A stretch of DNA of 64,000 nucleotides from an uncultured Selenomonadales bacterium (GCA_900315345.1 OMYP01000011.1:1-64000); one strand, 5' to 3'. Numbered from the stretch's first letter, positions 7,700 to 16,440 are shown. Translations and numbers: made by a program. The notes: a model not told the origin generated them from the letters alone.

Positions 7700-8671
7700 T
7701 CAGTGAGGCATGCCGCTTGTCTGACCTTCTTCCTCCTGCTGCAATGCTTCCCAACTTTCCAGAGCCCGTTCCACGAAAATGTTCCGCACCGCTTCGTTTT
7801 CCCCCATGCCATGAATGTAGGGGATAACGGTAAAGCCTTCTTTTTCCAGAATGCTCTTGTGGGAGTCTTCGTCATCGCCTGCCATATCGTTATGGGCGTG
7901 ATCACCGGCCACCATCATCATAGGCATCAGGGTTACCCGCTGCACGCCTTCCTTCTTCAGTTCCGGTATTACATCTTCCAGCACCGGCATACCTTCTACG
8001 CTATATACATGGATATGGCCTTTTCCCAGCTTGTCCAGCCGGTCCTGGATCACCGTGTAGTAAGCGTTGGAAGGATGAGGGGTACCGTGGGTCATTATCA
8101 ACAGAGCTTCTTCATCCTCCAACTTCGGGAACTGGGTGGAAAAGGCTTCCACCACTTCCGCCACATCGTCCCGCTTTTCTTCCTGCCCCTGCCAGAACAG
8201 GAGAGGCAGCCCCATGGTCATTTTCTTGAACTGTTCCCGGTAGGTTTTGTAGATGCCGGTTTTATAGCTGTATTCCATGCCGGGAATAATATCCAGGGAG
8301 GCCAGAGCGATGCGTGTATACCCTTCCCCTTTCAGCTGCTCCAGGGCTTCTTCCGGGGTGGGAATCACAAGGCCTTCGTTGGCTTTGATGCGGTCAATGA
8401 TAATGTGGGAAGTGTAAGCCACTACAACCTTTACCTCCGGCAGGGCCTTCTGTATAGCCGCTACCGTAGCATCTATGGTCTTTTCCCGGGTTTCTTTCAT
8501 AGTGGTACCAAAAGACATAACCACCAGGGCGTCCTTGTCCGGCAAATTTTGCAGGGCTTCATTATTATATACCCGTACACCGATTTCCGATGCTTCCCGT
8601 AAGGCGGGGGTAGGATTCTTCACTTCGTCGCTGAGTTTGTAGCCAGTGTGGTTTCTGTGCATTCTGTTCAT
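7700..8671 (-). CDS. cbiK: Sirohydrochlorin cobaltochelatase (CbiK family)
   Basis: 323 residues, a class II chelatase of the CbiK type that inserts Co2+ into sirohydrochlorin (or precorrin-2) in anaerobic cobalamin synthesis. Seen: a VVMSFGTT first strand, the THGTPHPSN loop with a catalytic His, and a second metal site in GDHAHNDMAG. There is no signal peptide, so this is the cytosolic form. It begins directly after the stop of a 69-codon gene (no intergenic base), so the two are co-translated. No other cobalamin gene lies nearby, so it is an outlying member of that pathway. A related iron-chelatase role in haem synthesis cannot be excluded. Confidence 0.87.
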   Translation of the reverse strand: MNRMHRNHTGYKLSDEVKNPTPALREASEIGVRVYNNEALQNLPDKDALVVMSFGTTMKETREKTIDATVAAIQKALPEVKVVVAYTSHIIIDRIKANEGLVIPTPEEALEQLKGEGYTRIALASLDIIPGMEYSYKTGIYKTYREQFKKMTMGLPLLFWQGQEEKRDDVAEVVEAFSTQFPKLEDEEALLIMTHGTPHPSNAYYTVIQDRLDKLGKGHIHVYSVEGMPVLEDVIPELKKEGVQRVTLMPMMMVAGDHAHNDMAGDDEDSHKSILEKEGFTVIPYIHGMGENEAVRNIFVERALESWEALQQEEEGQTSGMPH

Positions 8672-8881
8672 TTATTTTCCCTCTTCTTCCCGTTTCATAT
8701 CCTCCAAAACCGCCACAAGGGCCAGTTTTGCTTCTTCCAGCCTGTCCAGGTCGTATACGATATCCCGCACCAGGAAGTCTTTGGTGTTCACGGTGTTGCT
8801 GATACTGTCGATCACTTCATCCATTCGCTTTAACACGCCGTAGAGGATATCCTGCCGGGTTACATTTCTTTCCGTATTCAA
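8672..8881 (-). CDS. Small helical protein encoded directly before cbiK
   Basis: A 69-residue acidic, probably all-helical protein that I do not recognise. It starts with TTG (no ATG fits), supported by AAAGGAG 8 nt upstream. Heptad-like spacing of Leu/Ile/Val through the sequence suggests a coiled coil or helical hairpin. The stop codon touches the cbiK start, so translation is almost certainly coupled and the protein may be a partner or chaperone of the chelatase. It is too small and lacks metal-binding residues to be an enzyme itself. Confidence 0.7.
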   Translation of the reverse strand: MNTERNVTRQDILYGVLKRMDEVIDSISNTVNTKDFLVRDIVYDLDRLEEAKLALVAVLEDMKREEEGK

Positions 8882-8977
8882 GTTGGCATCTCCTTTATAG
8901 AATAGATTGTTGTTTTAATTATACTAATTACTAATAAAAATAGCAAGTTATTTAATTTAAAGAATCACTGCTGCCAT

Positions 8978-9555
8978 TTATCCAGTAACTGCTTTATCTC
9001 TGAAAAAACGGTATCCGTATACAACGACGCGGAACATCCAGTCAGCAAACATGGCGTACCAAATCCACAAAACATTCTTATCCAAAAACACAACAAACAG
9101 GTATGCCAGCCCAACCCGGAACACCGCCATGGCAAAAACGGCAACTTTCATGGTAAACGCTGCTTTTCCCACTGCCCGAAAATGACGGACAACAACAATT
9201 CCCCTTTAACCAGAAACACAGCCGCAATACAAAGCATTACCGATGTACTGATAAACAGCAGCTGCCCTCCGCTACGGCTGGCAGATCCATAATCCCTGCT
9301 GCCGATAAACTGGGCGCAGACCACGGTACCTCCCGCAGTCAGCGCGAACAGAACCTGGATCACCAGCCAGTTTACAGAACCCACAAGGGATACGCCTGAT
9401 ACGGTTGCCTCCCCGACGTATGCCACCATCAGCACATCAGCCATGCCTACCAGCACAGATAACAACTGTTCAATAACCAACGGCCAAAGCAGATGGAATA
9501 ACTGATTCCTGCTGAACAGCAACTCCCTTTCAGAAATTTTTGCAAAAACTTTCAT
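8978..9555 (-). pseudogene. MATE exporter with large internal deletion and frame break
   Basis: The first 125 codons (from 9555) encode the N-terminal helices of a MATE multidrug exporter up to the LLSVIFG segment. The sequence then jumps, out of frame, to the last 65 or so codons of such a protein (AVGKAAFTMK through the FADWMFR helix), ending at 8978. The junction is near 9174-9182. A normal MATE protein has about 450 residues, so roughly 240-250 codons are gone. Neither fragment should work. The gene starts 10 nt after the tetR-family gene on the same strand, so it was once the regulator's partner. Confidence 0.88.
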
Positions 9556-9565
9556 TTAATTTAAG

Positions 9566-10207
9566 TCACTCCGTTTCAATCCCCTTCAGCAGCATACGCA
9601 AAAAAATAACATATTGCGAAATAAAATCCCGGGTGCCAAAACCGGCGTCCTGGAATATTTCAATGTGATGGGCCCTTTTAAATTCGAGGCTGGCGGGATA
9701 TAAAGTCATAGCGTAACTGTTTTCACATTCCACAAAGTAAGCTGCCTGTTCTTTCGTAAAATAAGGAAAGATGCGTTGGATCAATACGGTCAGCCTGTTA
9801 AAAGACGCATTCATTTCTAACCGGAAGCGCCGGTGCATCGCAGACGAAGCGTCTTTTAAAATGACTGTGTTCACAATGCTGAACAGTGCCAGCATACGTT
9901 GGTGACGCAGCAACATTCCCGCCCAGGCAAGGCAGAACCAGTCATTATCTTTTACAGTTCCCGTAAACGTTGACTCTGCGTCTTTTACCATTTTTTCAAT
10001 ATCCTGCAACAGCATAATCAGAAAGATATCTTCTTTACAATGGAAATAATTATACAGGTTCAGCCTTGTAAAATTCAGTTTCCGGCCAATCTGGGAAAAA
10101 GTCACTTTGTCGTAGCCTATTTCCGCATACAGTTCAGCTGCCGCATCTACGATCTGCTGTATCCGTACCTGTTTCTGCTCCTCGCGTCGCGCCCTGATAA
10201 AGTCCAT
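9566..10207 (-). CDS. TetR-family transcriptional regulator
   Basis: 213 residues. An N-terminal helix-turn-helix (IVDAAAELYAEIGYDKVTF then IGRKLNFTRLNLYNYF, residues about 18-60) is of the TetR type; the rest is an all-helical ligand domain. The ATG has a good AGGAAGGA site. It sits between an intact MATE exporter (upstream, 10283-11653) and a deleted MATE gene (downstream), all on the same strand. It therefore most likely represses these exporters in response to an exported compound. The palindrome over the promoter at 11730-11773 is a candidate binding site. The ligand is unknown. Confidence 0.87.
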   Translation of the reverse strand: MDFIRARREEQKQVRIQQIVDAAAELYAEIGYDKVTFSQIGRKLNFTRLNLYNYFHCKEDIFLIMLLQDIEKMVKDAESTFTGTVKDNDWFCLAWAGMLLRHQRMLALFSIVNTVILKDASSAMHRRFRLEMNASFNRLTVLIQRIFPYFTKEQAAYFVECENSYAMTLYPASLEFKRAHHIEIFQDAGFGTRDFISQYVIFLRMLLKGIETE

Positions 10208-10282
10208 AGCGATTCCTTCCTAATTTTAAAATGAATTATGCTTTGCTGCTTTTTAAAATAATGCTATAAGGTAATCGGAATG

Positions 10283-11653
10283 TTATCTCAATTCTCCCAG
10301 TTTTTCCATATGCTGCCTAATCTTCCTTTTCAAACGCTGCACTAAAACAGTAGCGCAACCCGCCCGAATCGACTGGTCCAAAAACAGCGCCAGCCAGACA
10401 CCATACAGCCCCCAGCCCATTACATACAGAAAAAAGGCGGTCAGGAGAGGACGGATCACGGTAACGGAAACAAAAGAATAAGTTGCCACAACCGCCGTCT
10501 TACCGCTGCCCCGCAGAATTCCTGCGCACACCAGGCCTTGTGCTTCCGGAAAACCCACCAAAGCTACGCCGAACATAATAATCCCACTCATGGCCAGCGC
10601 TGCAGGATCACGGGAATAAATCATAAAAATAGGTTCCCTAAACAGAACAATGATAAGGCAGCTCACCGCTGAAAAGATCAGCCCCCATTTGATGCCGACT
10701 TTCCGGAAAGCATGCCAGTCTTTCTCATTCTTTGCACCGCAGCTTTGGCCTGCCAGCACCATGCTGGCCTTGCCCAGCCCCAAAGCAAAATCCCAGTAAT
10801 AGTCACAAATACTCATGCAGATACTGTGTACGGCAAAAGGAATGGTGCCAAGCCCTGCAGCCATGCGGGCGAAAAGTACCATACCGATCCGTTCGAACCC
10901 CTGCTCGCTGAGAATGCTGCTAAATATCGGCAGGAATTCTTTAAAATACGTTCGGCTCGGGATAAAACTTCCACCCTGGGAAAAGTATTTATTTACATGC
11001 ATGACATAAATGGTGGCGCATAAAGTGAACAGGGTCCCCACTACCGTGCCGATAGCCGCCCCTGCGACCCCCAGCTTAGGGAAAGGGCCAATGCCAAAAA
11101 TCAGTAGGGCGTTTACTATAATATTCAGTATGTTTCCTGTTACATTGGTGCGCATGATAGCGCCCGTTTCCCCAAAACCCAGCTGCACCGCCTGCAGCAC
11201 GGATGTCATGGACGTGATAAAAACAGATATGACTGCAATCTTCGCATATGTAAGCGCCTGAGGAAGATAATCCGGTCCCGCCCCCATCAGCCATAAAATC
11301 TTCTGTAAAAAAAAGAAAAATACAATATGAAGCAGCCCCATAAAAACGAAGCTCAAGAATAGAGACTGACGCATCAGTTCAGACACGCCAGCCACATCTT
11401 TTGCCCCGGCCTTACGCGCCGTAAGCAGCGTAACGGCAGACGCAATGGAACGGGCAAAGCACAGCAGCACCATTCGGGGTTGCAGAAAAATACTTACAGC
11501 AGCAATGGAAACCGCTCCAAGGGATCCAACCATGATCAGATCTGCAGCGGCAAGCACGTTCATAAAAATACACTCAACGGAAGCCGGCATGGCAATATCC
11601 ATATACCGCTTTTCATAATCATTTTTTAAAAACCTGTCAAGTAAAGCCATCAT
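10283..11653 (-). CDS. MATE-family multidrug/cation exporter
   Basis: 456 residues with the two six-helix bundles of a MATE (MatE-MatE) transporter; cytoplasmic membrane. Family segments include the N-terminal AMPASVECIF helix, the GNILNIIVNALLIFG region before helix 6, and LRGSGKT in the second half. Such proteins use Na+ or H+ gradients to expel organic cations and drugs. First gene of a likely unit MATE-tetR-(MATE remnant), with a promoter and operator-like palindrome about 80-120 nt upstream. Two start ATGs are adjacent at 11653 and 11650; GAGGG supports either. Confidence 0.88.
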   Translation of the reverse strand: MMALLDRFLKNDYEKRYMDIAMPASVECIFMNVLAAADLIMVGSLGAVSIAAVSIFLQPRMVLLCFARSIASAVTLLTARKAGAKDVAGVSELMRQSLFLSFVFMGLLHIVFFFFLQKILWLMGAGPDYLPQALTYAKIAVISVFITSMTSVLQAVQLGFGETGAIMRTNVTGNILNIIVNALLIFGIGPFPKLGVAGAAIGTVVGTLFTLCATIYVMHVNKYFSQGGSFIPSRTYFKEFLPIFSSILSEQGFERIGMVLFARMAAGLGTIPFAVHSICMSICDYYWDFALGLGKASMVLAGQSCGAKNEKDWHAFRKVGIKWGLIFSAVSCLIIVLFREPIFMIYSRDPAALAMSGIIMFGVALVGFPEAQGLVCAGILRGSGKTAVVATYSFVSVTVIRPLLTAFFLYVMGWGLYGVWLALFLDQSIRAGCATVLVQRLKRKIRQHMEKLGELR

Positions 11654-11729
11654 TCCCTCTTTTTCTGAAATATATTTTCCTTATCTGCGACATTTTAATT
11701 ACACATTGATATTTATAAATTCACAGGGA

Positions 11730-11773
11730 ATCATAGCATAAAAGAGAATAAATTTCAATATGAAATTTATTCT
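11730..11773 (-). promoter_or_regulatory. Promoter overlapped by a 29-bp palindrome (MATE-tetR unit)
   Basis: On the minus strand, -35 TTGAAA (11753-11758), 17-bp spacer and -10 TATGAT (11730-11735). A perfect dyad, AGAATAAATTTCA (11745-11757) - ATA - TGAAATTTATTCT (11761-11773), covers the -35. The arrangement fits repression by a dimeric regulator, plausibly the TetR protein two genes downstream. That pairing is inference. Confidence 0.7.
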
Positions 11774-11909
11774 AAATAAAAAAAGAAACCCAATTACGAT
11801 GTCTCGAAATTGAGCTTCCTTATATTTTGTAATACGTCAGTATAAGAACACGGTTATGCCGTGACCTCATTCCCCGTAACCGGTCATGTTTTCAGTAAAA
11901 AACTCTCAT

Positions 11910-12701
11910 TTATTTCAATTTTCCAAAATATGTATTCTTCAACTGCATAAAAGCCGCCGTTGTCTTATACTTTTCCAGACCTGCGTTCACCTTATCCAGC
12001 ATTTCCTTATTGCCTTTGGATACGGCTATGGCAATACCGGTGTCCTTATTATCAGGCATCGTTGCCATAACAGCCAGCTTGCCATTGTAGTTATTGGTAA
12101 TAAAGAAGCGGGCGGTATAATGATCCATAATGGAAAAATCCGCTTTTTTATCCGCAACCAGCTTCAGGGCTTCTTCCGCGCCACCACATTCAGTCACTTT
12201 ATTGGAATATTTTTTGGCTGCCTTTACGTGGATACTTTCGGCTTCCACAGCAATAGATTTATCCTTCAATGTGTCCGCACCGCTGAATTTAGCGCCGGTA
12301 AGGCCTACCACCACATTAGGACTGTCAAGATAGGGTTCGGTAAAATCTACTTTTCCCTTGCGTTCTTCCGTAACGGTAAGGCAGGAAATCACCGCATCGA
12401 CCTTTTTATCGTTCAGGGCTGGCAGAAGCTTGTCGAAGTCCAGGTTCAAGAATTCCACCCGGCTGTAGCCCATCTCCTGGGCCACTCCTTGCATCAGCTC
12501 AATATCAAAACCTGTAAATGCCTTGGACGCTTCCTGATAATATTCAAAAGGCGGATAGTCTGCGTCAGTCCCCACCCGCAGTACGGTTTCCGCGGCAGCC
12601 TGCTTTTGGACAGGCGCTTCAGCCGTTTGGGTTCCGCCGCCGCAACCACCAAGGACTAACAGGCAGACAACAGCAAATATAAAGCACAGAATCTTTTTCA
12701 T
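11910..12701 (-). CDS. Amino-acid ABC transporter substrate-binding lipoprotein
   Basis: 263 residues, a family-3 solute-binding protein (SBP_bac_3, HisJ/GlnH type). A lipoprotein signal (LVLGGC) anchors it outside the membrane. The binding domain opens with VGTDADYPPFEY and carries the characteristic GFDIELM and FTEPYLDS segments. It would capture an amino acid for import, but no permease or ATPase gene is adjacent, so it is an orphan component that must work with a transporter encoded elsewhere. Several small inverted repeats (11849-11863 and CGGTTA/TAACCG at 11851/11877) lie past the stop and may form its terminator. Confidence 0.88.
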   Translation of the reverse strand: MKKILCFIFAVVCLLVLGGCGGGTQTAEAPVQKQAAAETVLRVGTDADYPPFEYYQEASKAFTGFDIELMQGVAQEMGYSRVEFLNLDFDKLLPALNDKKVDAVISCLTVTEERKGKVDFTEPYLDSPNVVVGLTGAKFSGADTLKDKSIAVEAESIHVKAAKKYSNKVTECGGAEEALKLVADKKADFSIMDHYTARFFITNNYNGKLAVMATMPDNKDTGIAIAVSKGNKEMLDKVNAGLEKYKTTAAFMQLKNTYFGKLK

Positions 12702-12831
12702 GGCTTGTCCTCTTTCTGTCTGCCGGACTTGCAGACATATCGTTCCTCATTTTACATATAATGATTGCCATGTTTCGTAAATGACAACTGTTTCCTGCCA
12801 CAGGCATAACACTTTTCCGCAAGGCAGGCAA

Positions 12832-12860
12832 GGGAACCGCTGATTTAATCAGCGGTTCCC
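12832..12860 (-). terminator. Stem-loop just after the P-type ATPase gene
   Basis: A perfect 13-bp GC-rich stem, GGGAACCGCTGAT (12832-12844) with ATCAGCGGTTCCC (12848-12860). It begins 8 nt past the ATPase stop on the minus strand. There is no T run after it, so it may protect the 3' end or terminate weakly. Confidence 0.55.
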
Positions 12861-12868
12861 AGGGCTTA

Positions 12869-15800
12869 TCAGAACTTCTTATACAGTACCCGGCAGGCGT
12901 TCAGCACGCAGAGCACAGATACGCCTGTGTCTGCGAATACAGCGGCCCACATGGATGCGTAGCCGAAGAGACCCGCCGCCATGATGATGACCTTGACCAC
13001 CAGGGCGAATACTACGTTCTGCCATGCTACGCTGTTGACGGCCTTGGCAATGGCAATGGCTTTAGGAATTGCGCTCATTTCGGAGTTCATGAAGACCACG
13101 TCCGCCGCTTCAATGGCTGCGTCCGCGCCGCTGCCCATAGCCGCACCTACGTCAGCACCGGCCAGTACCGGGGCATCGTTGATGCCGTCACCTACGAACA
13201 TGACTCCGCCGTACTTGTTGCGCAGATCGTTCATTTCTTTCAGCTTATCCTGGGGCAGCAATTCCGCGCGGACTTCCTGAATTCCTGCTTCCTTTGCCAC
13301 AGCTTCCGCTTCTTTCCGGGCGTCGCCGGTAAGCATAACGGTGGTGAGGCCCTGTTTGGTAATATCCGCAACAGCCTGTTTAGCATCGTCCTTTAACGTA
13401 TCGCGGATCAGCATACTGCCCAGGTAAGTCCCATTCTTTGCTACCAGTACTTCGCTGCCGTAGTCGGCGGCGCGGTAGCCGCTGAAGTCCACCTTATAAC
13501 GGTTCATGAGGCGGGTATTACCGGCCAGCAGGGTATCGTTGCCATAATAGGCCACCAGACCTTCCCCGGCGATTTCCTCAAACCGGTCCGGACGCTGGAT
13601 GTCCAGGTTCTTTTCTTTTGCCGCGTTTACAATACTTACCGCGATGGGATGGGTAGAGACCTGTTCTGCCCCGGCGGTTGCCTTCAACACTTCATCTTCG
13701 CTGACGCCGCCTGCAGTAACCACCTGCTGGAGCACAAAGTTACCCTTGGTAACGGTGCCGGTCTTATCCATAACTACAGCCGCTACGTTTTTCAGCATTT
13801 CCATGGCGTTACCGCCCTTGAACAGGATGCCCAGCTTAGAGCCGGCGCCGATGCCCGCGAAGAAGGACAGGGGCACGCTCAGTACCAAAGCACAAGGGCA
13901 GCTGATAACCAGGAAGGTCAGGGCGGTGTAGATCCATTTATGCCAGTCGCCTGTGATGAGGGAAGGCACAACGGCCACCAGGATGGCAAGGCCTACTACG
14001 ATAGGAGTGTATACCCGCGCGAAACGGGTGATAAATTTATCAATGTACGGTTTGTTGGCTGCTGCGTTTTCCACAGAATCCAGAATTTTAGTAACCATGG
14101 ATTCCTGAAGTTCTTTTTCCACACGGATCTTCAGCATGCCGGAGGTGTTCACGCAGCCGGACAGCACTTCGTCTCCGTAGGTTTTACGTACAGGTACCGG
14201 TTCGCCGGTAACCGGGGAAGTATCCAGCAGGCTTTCCCCTTCGATTACCACGCCGTCCAGAGGGATGCGGTCGCCAACGCGGACCAGCAGGATATCCCCT
14301 ACCCTAGCTTCCGCAGAAGGAATGACTTTTACATCGTCGCCGATGAGCAGGTTCACCACTTCCGGACGCATATCCACCGCGTCCATGATCTGGTCACGGC
14401 TGCGGTCTGCGGCGCGGTCCTGGAACCATTCACCTACGCGATAGAAGAAGATAACGCCAACCGCTTCTTCCCATGCTTTGATGGCAAAGGCGCCTAAGGT
14501 GGCTACGGTCATCAGGAAGTTTTCGTCAAAAAATTCGCCTTTGGTCAGGTTCTTCAGGGCTGTCAGTACAATCTTCCAGCCTAAGATCACATAGGCAATC
14601 ACCAGGAAGTACATATGGTATTCTTCCGGTACCAGGCCCAGCCATTCCGTTACAATAAAGATGAGGCCGCCTACTACCAGTTCGAACAGTTCCCGGGCGT
14701 TTTCGCTGAGGAAGGATTTCTTTTCTTTCTTCCGTTCCGGAACCGGTGCATTGTCCATCCGTTCCGCAATGGTCACACCGTCTTCCACCTTGTCGGTGAC
14801 AGCCTGCATCTTTGCCATCAGGCCGTCATAATTATCGGCTGTAACACGAAGCTGTCCGGTAGCGTAAACCAGCACCGCTTCTTTTACTTCCGGCATAGCT
14901 TTGATGGCATCCTCCACCTTGGTAGCGCAGGCTGCGCAGTCCAGTCCCTGGATATCGTAGGTGCGGTATTTGGCAGCGCCGAACTGCTCTTTTTCGGAAA
15001 TAGTTACGCCTTCTTCTGCCTTATCGGCTGCAGCCTGCATCAGCGGCAGCAGTCCGTCATAGCTGCGGGCACTGACCCGGAGCTGGCCTGTTTCGTAAAC
15101 CAGAATTGCTTCATCGACTATAGGCAGGGCAGCGATGGCGTCCTGCACTTTTACGGAGCAGGCAGCGCAGTCCAGTCCTTCCACTTTATAGGTACGGTAT
15201 TTTTTCTTGGCAACAGCGCGAACCCGTTCCGTAATGGTAACTCCGTCCTCGGCTTTTTCAGCTGCCGCCTGCATTTTTCCCAGCAGGTCGTCATAATTGT
15301 CGGCGGTAACACGAAGCTGCCCGGTCTCATAAACCAGGGTTGCCATCTTTACGCCGGGAATGGCGGCGATAGCGTCCTGCACCTTGATGGAGCAGGCAGC
15401 GCAGTCCAGGCCTGCCACATTATAAGTACGGAATTTATCGGACTGACCCGGTCCTTCGTCCCTGGGCACTACCGTTACGTAGGACAGGAAGGAACGGCAG
15501 ATTTCCTGGAACACCGGCAGCATGGCGTCCGGATTCTTGGCTGAAACACGGAGCTGTTTTGTACCGTAACTTACAGCTGCATAAGAAACCCCCGGCAGGG
15601 ATTTTATCTTATGTTCGATTTTTGCCGCGCAAATGGGACAGTCCAGATTGATAAGGCTGTACACCCGTTTTACGTCGTCCGCATCCGGCATCCGGCATTT
15701 GCAGTGGGCCAGACTTTCCCCGCAGAAATCGCAGTATTCTTCGTGAGAATTACAGGATTCGCAGTGGCAGTTATTAGGATGGCCCGCCACATGCCCTTCG

Positions 15801-16105
15801 TGGGTATAGGTTGCGTTATGGTGCACCAGCTCATGTTCGCTGTGGTCGTGAGTTGCGCAATCATCGCAGCCGCAGCTTCCATGATCATGGTCGTGTCCGT
15901 GGTCATGATCATGTCCGTGGTCATGGTCGTGTCCGTGGTCATGGTCATGTCCATGGTCATGGTCGTGTCCGTGATCGTGGTCATGCCCGTGGTCGTGGTC
16001 GTGGTCATGGTCGTGTCCGTGGTCATGGTCGTGATCATGATCGTGGTCATGGTCGTGATCATGATCGTGGTCGTGCAATGCTTTGTTTTTCAAATCTTCA
16101 GCCAT
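12869..16105 (-). CDS. P1B-type heavy-metal ATPase (Zn/Cd class) with four HMA domains and His-Asp tail
   Basis: About 1078 residues, a cytoplasmic-membrane efflux ATPase. Order: a strict His-Asp/His-Gly stretch (residues about 11-73), a Cys/His-rich zinc-binding-like segment (about 74-145), four HMA metal-binding domains (one CPIC, then two CAACS and one CAACA), eight membrane helices and the catalytic core. Core motifs are TGEP (phosphatase), CPC in the transport helix, DKTGTVT (phosphorylated Asp), an HP dipeptide and GDGINDAP. N-x7-K and DTG in the last helices are the Zn/Cd/Pb (P1B-2) signature. One or two HMAs are usual; four is many. The ATG at 16105 has AAGGTGG 8 nt upstream; GTG at 16117 is too close to it. 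An ArsR/SmtB-type operator lies upstream. Confidence 0.92.
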   Translation of the reverse strand: MAEDLKNKALHDHDHDHDHDHDHDHDHDHGHDHDHDHDHGHDHDHGHDHDHGHDHDHGHDHDHGHDHDHGHDHDHGSCGCDDCATHDHSEHELVHHNATYTHEGHVAGHPNNCHCESCNSHEEYCDFCGESLAHCKCRMPDADDVKRVYSLINLDCPICAAKIEHKIKSLPGVSYAAVSYGTKQLRVSAKNPDAMLPVFQEICRSFLSYVTVVPRDEGPGQSDKFRTYNVAGLDCAACSIKVQDAIAAIPGVKMATLVYETGQLRVTADNYDDLLGKMQAAAEKAEDGVTITERVRAVAKKKYRTYKVEGLDCAACSVKVQDAIAALPIVDEAILVYETGQLRVSARSYDGLLPLMQAAADKAEEGVTISEKEQFGAAKYRTYDIQGLDCAACATKVEDAIKAMPEVKEAVLVYATGQLRVTADNYDGLMAKMQAVTDKVEDGVTIAERMDNAPVPERKKEKKSFLSENARELFELVVGGLIFIVTEWLGLVPEEYHMYFLVIAYVILGWKIVLTALKNLTKGEFFDENFLMTVATLGAFAIKAWEEAVGVIFFYRVGEWFQDRAADRSRDQIMDAVDMRPEVVNLLIGDDVKVIPSAEARVGDILLVRVGDRIPLDGVVIEGESLLDTSPVTGEPVPVRKTYGDEVLSGCVNTSGMLKIRVEKELQESMVTKILDSVENAAANKPYIDKFITRFARVYTPIVVGLAILVAVVPSLITGDWHKWIYTALTFLVISCPCALVLSVPLSFFAGIGAGSKLGILFKGGNAMEMLKNVAAVVMDKTGTVTKGNFVLQQVVTAGGVSEDEVLKATAGAEQVSTHPIAVSIVNAAKEKNLDIQRPDRFEEIAGEGLVAYYGNDTLLAGNTRLMNRYKVDFSGYRAADYGSEVLVAKNGTYLGSMLIRDTLKDDAKQAVADITKQGLTTVMLTGDARKEAEAVAKEAGIQEVRAELLPQDKLKEMNDLRNKYGGVMFVGDGINDAPVLAGADVGAAMGSGADAAIEAADVVFMNSEMSAIPKAIAIAKAVNSVAWQNVVFALVVKVIIMAAGLFGYASMWAAVFADTGVSVLCVLNACRVLYKKF
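15888..16075 (-). repeat. Tandem repeat encoding His-Asp/His-Gly tail
   Basis: About 190 bp of near-tandem short units (mostly six-codon HDHDHG) inside the P-type ATPase gene, encoding about thirty His at every second position. It is a likely Zn/Ni/Cu chelating tail and a replication-slippage hotspot, so length should vary among strains. Confidence 0.88.
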
Positions 16106-16241
16106 AATGGAGTCCACCTTTCCTTGCGCTTAAGCTCCGGGTCTGGATACGAGAACCTGTTTCACAATTGCTCTTTACTGTTTCCAGCCCTGATATCCCC
16201 GAGGGGATAAGGTTTAATTATAATTTGTATTTGTTGCTTTT

Positions 16242-16274
16242 ATTATAACATATGAACAATTATTCAAATGTTAT
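16242..16274 (-). promoter_or_regulatory. ArsR/SmtB-type operator over the P-type ATPase promoter
   Basis: An imperfect dyad at 16245-16274 centred on TGAACAATTATTCA. Outer arms ATAACAT and ATGTTAT are perfect inverses, with a single mismatch between. This is the classic 12-2-12 type site bound by SmtB, ZiaR, CzrA and CadC repressors. A -10 TATAAT on the minus strand (16242-16247) overlaps it. No arsR-family gene is found in the window. Confidence 0.78.
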
Positions 16275-16360
16275 TTACATGTATTTCACATTTCTTTCAC
16301 AAATGCAATCTTCAGACTGTTTCATTTGTTACATTTTTATAAACTATTTAAATAGGAATC

Positions 16361-16399
16361 TTAATACAGATGCCGCGTTAACCGCAGCATCTGTATTAA
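16361..16399 (-). terminator. Terminator at the end of the peptide/nickel ABC operon
   Basis: A 13-bp stem, TTAATACAGATGC (16361-16373) with GCATCTGTATTAA (16387-16399), about 40 nt past the last gene of the minus-strand operon. A T run follows on the plus side (TTTTTA); on the minus side the tail is AT-rich. Confidence 0.65.
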
Positions 16400-16440
16400 T
16401 TTTTATCATCCAAAAAGCCCTACCCTAACGGTATCGTTGC

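Larger units (their letters stand above)
16106..16440. other. Intergenic region between the ABC operon and the P-type ATPase
   Basis: 335 bases without a gene. It holds the ATPase leader (with a short dyad TATCCCC-GA-GGGGATA at 16194-16209), the ArsR-type operator at 16245-16274, an AT-rich stretch, and the terminator at 16361-16399. I see no known riboswitch pattern. Confidence 0.6.

Noticed and set aside
15888-16075. CRISPR-like repetitive array
   Set aside because: Repeats are short, lack unique spacers and lie in frame inside a coding gene.
15611-16210. Plus-strand 199-codon reading frame rich in Val/Met across the His-Asp repeat
   Set aside because: It is the antisense shadow of the tandem repeat in the P-type ATPase gene; it has no ribosome site and repeats Val-Met only because of the repeat unit.
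16118-16240. Possible NiCo riboswitch before the P-type ATPase
   Set aside because: I could not find the conserved core of that class; the ArsR-type operator already explains metal control.
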